From the NCBI GenBank assembly GCA_017745595.1, contig WMBV01000005.1:170455-234454 (forward strand): a stretch of 64,000 bases of DNA, written 5' to 3'. Made by a program: the position numbers and the translations under genes. Within the stretch, counting starts at the first letter, position 1; each line of letters begins with the position of its first letter. This DNA is from Bordetella petrii (GTDB lineage Bacteria > Pseudomonadota > Gammaproteobacteria > Burkholderiales > Burkholderiaceae_B). Of the stretch, positions 61,616 through 64,000 are shown piece by piece. The notes under the pieces were generated by a model. It made no database searches. It was not told the DNA's origin and worked only from the letters and a program-made list of their open reading frames with translations.

Positions 61616-63052
61616 ATGCACGCCGATTTTATTTTGCAGGACGCTACCATCGTCGATGGTAGCGGCGCGGCCCGCCGCCGCGGCCACATTGCCGTGGCCG
61701 GGCAGCACATCACCCAGGTAGGCGATTTCGATATTCCGGCCGGCATCCCGGTCATCGACGCCGCGGGCCTGGCCGCGGCGCCGGGATTCATCGATTCGCA
61801 CACCCACGACGACGGCTACCTGCTGGCGCATCCGGACATGACGCCCAAGGTATCGCAGGGCATCACCACCGTGGTCACGGGCAACTGCGGCATCAGCCTG
61901 GCCCCGCTGGCGGGCCACGACATTCCGCAGCCGCTCGACCTGCTGGGGCCGCAAGCCCTGTTCCGCTACGGCACCTTCGCGGCCTGGCTGGATGCCTTGC
62001 GCGCCGCGCCGGCGGCGGTCAATGTGGTGCCGCTGGTGGGCCACACCACTCTGCGCGTCGCCACCATGGACGACACCACGCGCGCGGCCAATCCGGACGA
62101 AGTGGCGCGCATGCGGGCGCTGCTGTCCCAGGCGCTGGACGCGGGCGCGTTCGGCGTATCCACCGGCACCTTCTATCCGCCCGCCACGGCCGCCACGACC
62201 GAAGAAATCATCGCCGTGTGCCAGCCGCTGCGCGGACGCGCCGGCGTGTATGCCACGCACTTGCGCGACGAAGCCGACCACATCGTGCCCGCCATGCACG
62301 AAGCGCTGGAAATCGGCCGCGCCGTGGATTGCCGCGTGGTGTTCTCGCACCACAAGCTGGCCGGCGCGCGCAACCACGGCCGGTCCCGCGAAACGCTGGA
62401 CCTGATCACCCGGGCCGCCGCTGCCCAGCCGGTGTGCCTGGATTGCCACCCGTATCCGGCCACGTCGACCATGCTGCGGCTCGACCGCGTGCTGCTGGCG
62501 CAGCGCACCCTGGTGACCTGGTCCAAGGGTTATCCGGCCGCCACCGGCCGCGATTTCGCCGACGTGATGGCCGAACTGGGCCTGGACGAAGCCGCGACCC
62601 TGCAGCGCCTGGCGCCCGCCGGGGCCATATATTTCTTGATGTCGTCCGACGACGTGCAGCGCATTTTCCGCCACCCGCTGACCATGGTGGGATCGGACGG
62701 ACTGCCCTTCGATCCGCACCCGCACCCCCGCCAATGGGGCACGTTCACCAACGTGCTGCGCACCATGGTGCGCGAACAGAACCTGCTGACGCTGGAAGAA
62801 GCCATTCACAAAATGACCGGCCTGGCCGCCGCCCAGTATGGCCTGCCGCGGCGCGGGCTGCTGCGGCCCGGCTGCTACGCGGACCTGGTGCTGTTCGACC
62901 CCGACACCGTCACCGACGCGGCCACCTTCGAGCAGCCGCTGCAGTTAAGCCGCGGCATCGAAGCGGTATGGGTAAACGGCGCGCGGGTATGGGACGGCCG
63001 CCAGGCCGCCGGCGCCCGCCCCGGCCAGGTACTGGAGCCCGTACGGCCATGA
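61616..63052 (+). CDS. N-acyl-D-amino-acid deacylase (D-aminoacylase, amidohydrolase superfamily)
   Basis: 478 aa. Amidohydrolase fold with the N-terminal beta domain (ILQDATIVDGSGAARRRGHI), metal ligands in GFIDSHTHDD, GNCGISLAPL, THLRDEADHI, SHHKLAG and VGSDGLP, and a C-terminal KMTGLAAAQYGLPRRGLLRP, all typical of D-aminoacylases. It frees D-amino acids from N-acyl derivatives in the cytoplasm. Starts 21 bases after the Bug gene; stop overlaps the racemase start. Confidence 0.92.
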   Translation: MHADFILQDATIVDGSGAARRRGHIAVAGQHITQVGDFDIPAGIPVIDAAGLAAAPGFIDSHTHDDGYLLAHPDMTPKVSQGITTVVTGNCGISLAPLAGHDIPQPLDLLGPQALFRYGTFAAWLDALRAAPAAVNVVPLVGHTTLRVATMDDTTRAANPDEVARMRALLSQALDAGAFGVSTGTFYPPATAATTEEIIAVCQPLRGRAGVYATHLRDEADHIVPAMHEALEIGRAVDCRVVFSHHKLAGARNHGRSRETLDLITRAAAAQPVCLDCHPYPATSTMLRLDRVLLAQRTLVTWSKGYPAATGRDFADVMAELGLDEAATLQRLAPAGAIYFLMSSDDVQRIFRHPLTMVGSDGLPFDPHPHPRQWGTFTNVLRTMVREQNLLTLEEAIHKMTGLAAAQYGLPRRGLLRPGCYADLVLFDPDTVTDAATFEQPLQLSRGIEAVWVNGARVWDGRQAAGARPGQVLEPVRP

Positions 63053-63786
63053 TGCCCGACCCGACCGGCTACCTGGGAATATTGGGCGGCATGGGGCCGC
63101 TGGCGGGCGCGGCCTTTGCCCTGCGCCTAGCCGCGCTGACGCCGGCCGCCATCGACCAGCAGCACATCCCCACCCTGCTGCGCAACGATCCGCGCATTCC
63201 CGACCGCAGCGACGCCCGCATGCGCGGCGGCGAAGATCCGCTGCCCTACATGGCCTGCGGCCTGCGCTTCCTGCAAGCCGCGGGCGCGCGCGTGATCGCC
63301 ATTCCGTGCAACACGGCCCACCTGTGGTACGACCAGCTGTGCGCGGCCACGCCGCTGCCCATCCTGCACATCATCGATGCCGTGGTGCAAGACCTGCGGC
63401 GGCTGGGCCTGGCGCGCGGACGCATCGGCCTGATGGGCACGCCCGCCACGCTGGCGCTGGGCCTGTACCAGACCCGCCTGGAACGGCACGGCTATCAATG
63501 CATCGTGCCCGACGCCGACGAAATCGAACGCTATTGCGCCGCGCCGATACGCGCGGTCAAGGCCAACGACCTGCCCGCGGCGCTCGAACCCGCCCTGCAA
63601 GGCGCGCGCCTGCTGCGGGCCCGCGGCGCCGACGCGGTGGTGCTGGGCTGCACCGAGCTGCCGCTGGCCATTCCCCACGCCCAGCGCGCGGCCCTGGGCG
63701 TACCGCTGACCGACTCCATCGACGCCCTGGCCCGCGCCGCCATCGACCACTGGCTGCAAACGCCGGAACACCGCCAGGCCGCCTGA
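63049..63786 (+). CDS. Aspartate/glutamate racemase family protein
   Basis: 245 aa. Starts GYLGILGGMGPLAG; the two catalytic cysteines are in AIPCNTAHLW (Cys87) and VLGCTELPLA (Cys201), so it should be an active, PLP-independent racemase with acidic or related amino acids as substrate. It would turn the released D-amino acid into the L-form for catabolism. ATGA overlap with the D-aminoacylase gene. Confidence 0.93.
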   Translation: MMPDPTGYLGILGGMGPLAGAAFALRLAALTPAAIDQQHIPTLLRNDPRIPDRSDARMRGGEDPLPYMACGLRFLQAAGARVIAIPCNTAHLWYDQLCAATPLPILHIIDAVVQDLRRLGLARGRIGLMGTPATLALGLYQTRLERHGYQCIVPDADEIERYCAAPIRAVKANDLPAALEPALQGARLLRARGADAVVLGCTELPLAIPHAQRAALGVPLTDSIDALARAAIDHWLQTPEHRQAA

Positions 63787-63824
63787 ACGGCCGACCCGCG
63801 GCCAGGCCAGATGTCTCAGGGCCA

Positions 63825-63855
63825 GGTGTCTGACTCCCGCAGGGTGTCAGACACC
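63825..63855. repeat. Palindromic repeat unit 10, mate not seen
   Basis: A perfect forward unit 39 bases after the racemase stop. In other loci a reverse unit follows within 11-30 bases; here the IS element begins 19 bases later, so the element may have inserted between the two units. Confidence 0.9.
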
Positions 63856-63873
63856 GAAGTACGCAAAACCAGG

Positions 63874-64000
63874 TGAACCGCCCCGGGTTTGCCGGAGTCT
63901 CCTTGTTGTGAGTCAGGCCGCAAGGGCGAGACTCTGGATTTTCGTATAGTAGGCCTGTTCTGCCTCAGCCGGAGGGATGTGGCCCAGCGGCGCCATCAAT
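63874..64000 (-). mobile_element. Right end of an IS3-family insertion sequence (cut by window edge)
   Basis: The terminal inverted repeat begins TGAACCGCCCCGGG at 63874 and runs to about 63900, of the type seen in IS3-family elements. It is followed by the end of the transposase gene on the minus strand. The other end lies outside the window. Confidence 0.8.
63913..64000 (-). CDS. IS3-family transposase OrfB, C-terminal fragment
   Basis: Only the last 28 codons are in the window (positions 63999 down to 63913). They read LMAPLGHIPPAEAEQAYY and end SLALAA, the characteristic C-terminus of IS3-family DDE transposases (a P-L-G-x-I-P-P-A-E-A-E pattern). The stop codon lies 13 bases inside the terminal inverted repeat. 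The rest of the gene, with the catalytic residues, is beyond the window, so activity cannot be judged. Confidence 0.82.
   Translation of the reverse strand, partial: LMAPLGHIPPAEAEQAYYTKIQSLALAA

Overview
The window is a GC-rich bacterial chromosome segment, most likely from the Alcaligenaceae (Bordetella/Achromobacter-like). This is inferred from the very high GC, a Bug-family (TctC-like) binding protein, a TRAP system, many glutathione S-transferases, and a scattered palindromic repeat of a kind I associate with Bordetella (from memory, not checked). No tRNA, rRNA or CRISPR was seen. No stretch above 300 bases lacks a gene; the longest gaps (842-1084, 23148-23443, 38558-38845) hold repeats or promoters.

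Layout. 1-841: end of an MscS-type channel gene. 1085-20120: a 19-kb, tightly overlapping alpha-glucan/trehalose operon, glgA-glgE-treS/mak-glgB-glgX-treZ-malQ-treY. It carries the complete TreS-Mak-GlgE-GlgB route into glucan and the GlgX-MalQ-TreYZ route from glucan back to trehalose. 20082-23147 (minus): a hybrid sensor kinase that overlaps treY tail-to-tail. 23444-26413: a ybhP-clsB-ybhN lipid operon. 26559-29744: a stand-alone cytochrome oxidase subunit I, a DUF2244 protein and an SDR. 29973-35270: a 3-hydroxyisobutyrate-dehydrogenase-like enzyme, a BCCT choline-type transporter, and an NfeD/slipin pair. 35389-42205: small envelope or stress-type genes (DUF4142, two small hydrophilic proteins, DUF421, a GT4 glycosyltransferase, a Pro-rich secreted protein, a BON lipoprotein, a stress-type SDR) surrounding a second-type rpoN gene with its own -24/-12 promoter. 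42362-51420: a FadR-family regulator, TRAP transporter and catabolic enzymes. 51598-59368: housekeeping and detoxification genes (psd, metQ, arginase, DUF423, two GSTs, an aldose dehydrogenase) and an N-carbamoyl-D-amino-acid hydrolase. 59541-63786: LysR, Bug protein, D-aminoacylase and racemase. 63874-64000: right end of an IS3-family element.

Main observation. Twelve sequences matching the sigma-54 -24/-12 promoter (GG and GC exactly 12 bases apart) lie in the correct orientation upstream of twelve transcription units between 1 and 42.3 kb. These include the whole glucan/trehalose operon, the hybrid kinase, the cardiolipin-synthase operon, the rpoN paralogue itself and most small envelope/stress genes around it. 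I saw none upstream of the genes I checked after 42.4 kb. This looks like a physically clustered, self-regulated sigma-54 regulon linking carbon reserve, compatible solute, membrane lipid and envelope stress functions. No enhancer-binding activator is encoded in the window.

A second theme is a 31-nt palindromic repeat, usually in inverted pairs. It lies just after stop codons at ten loci and never between divergent genes, and several copies show paired changes that preserve the hairpin.
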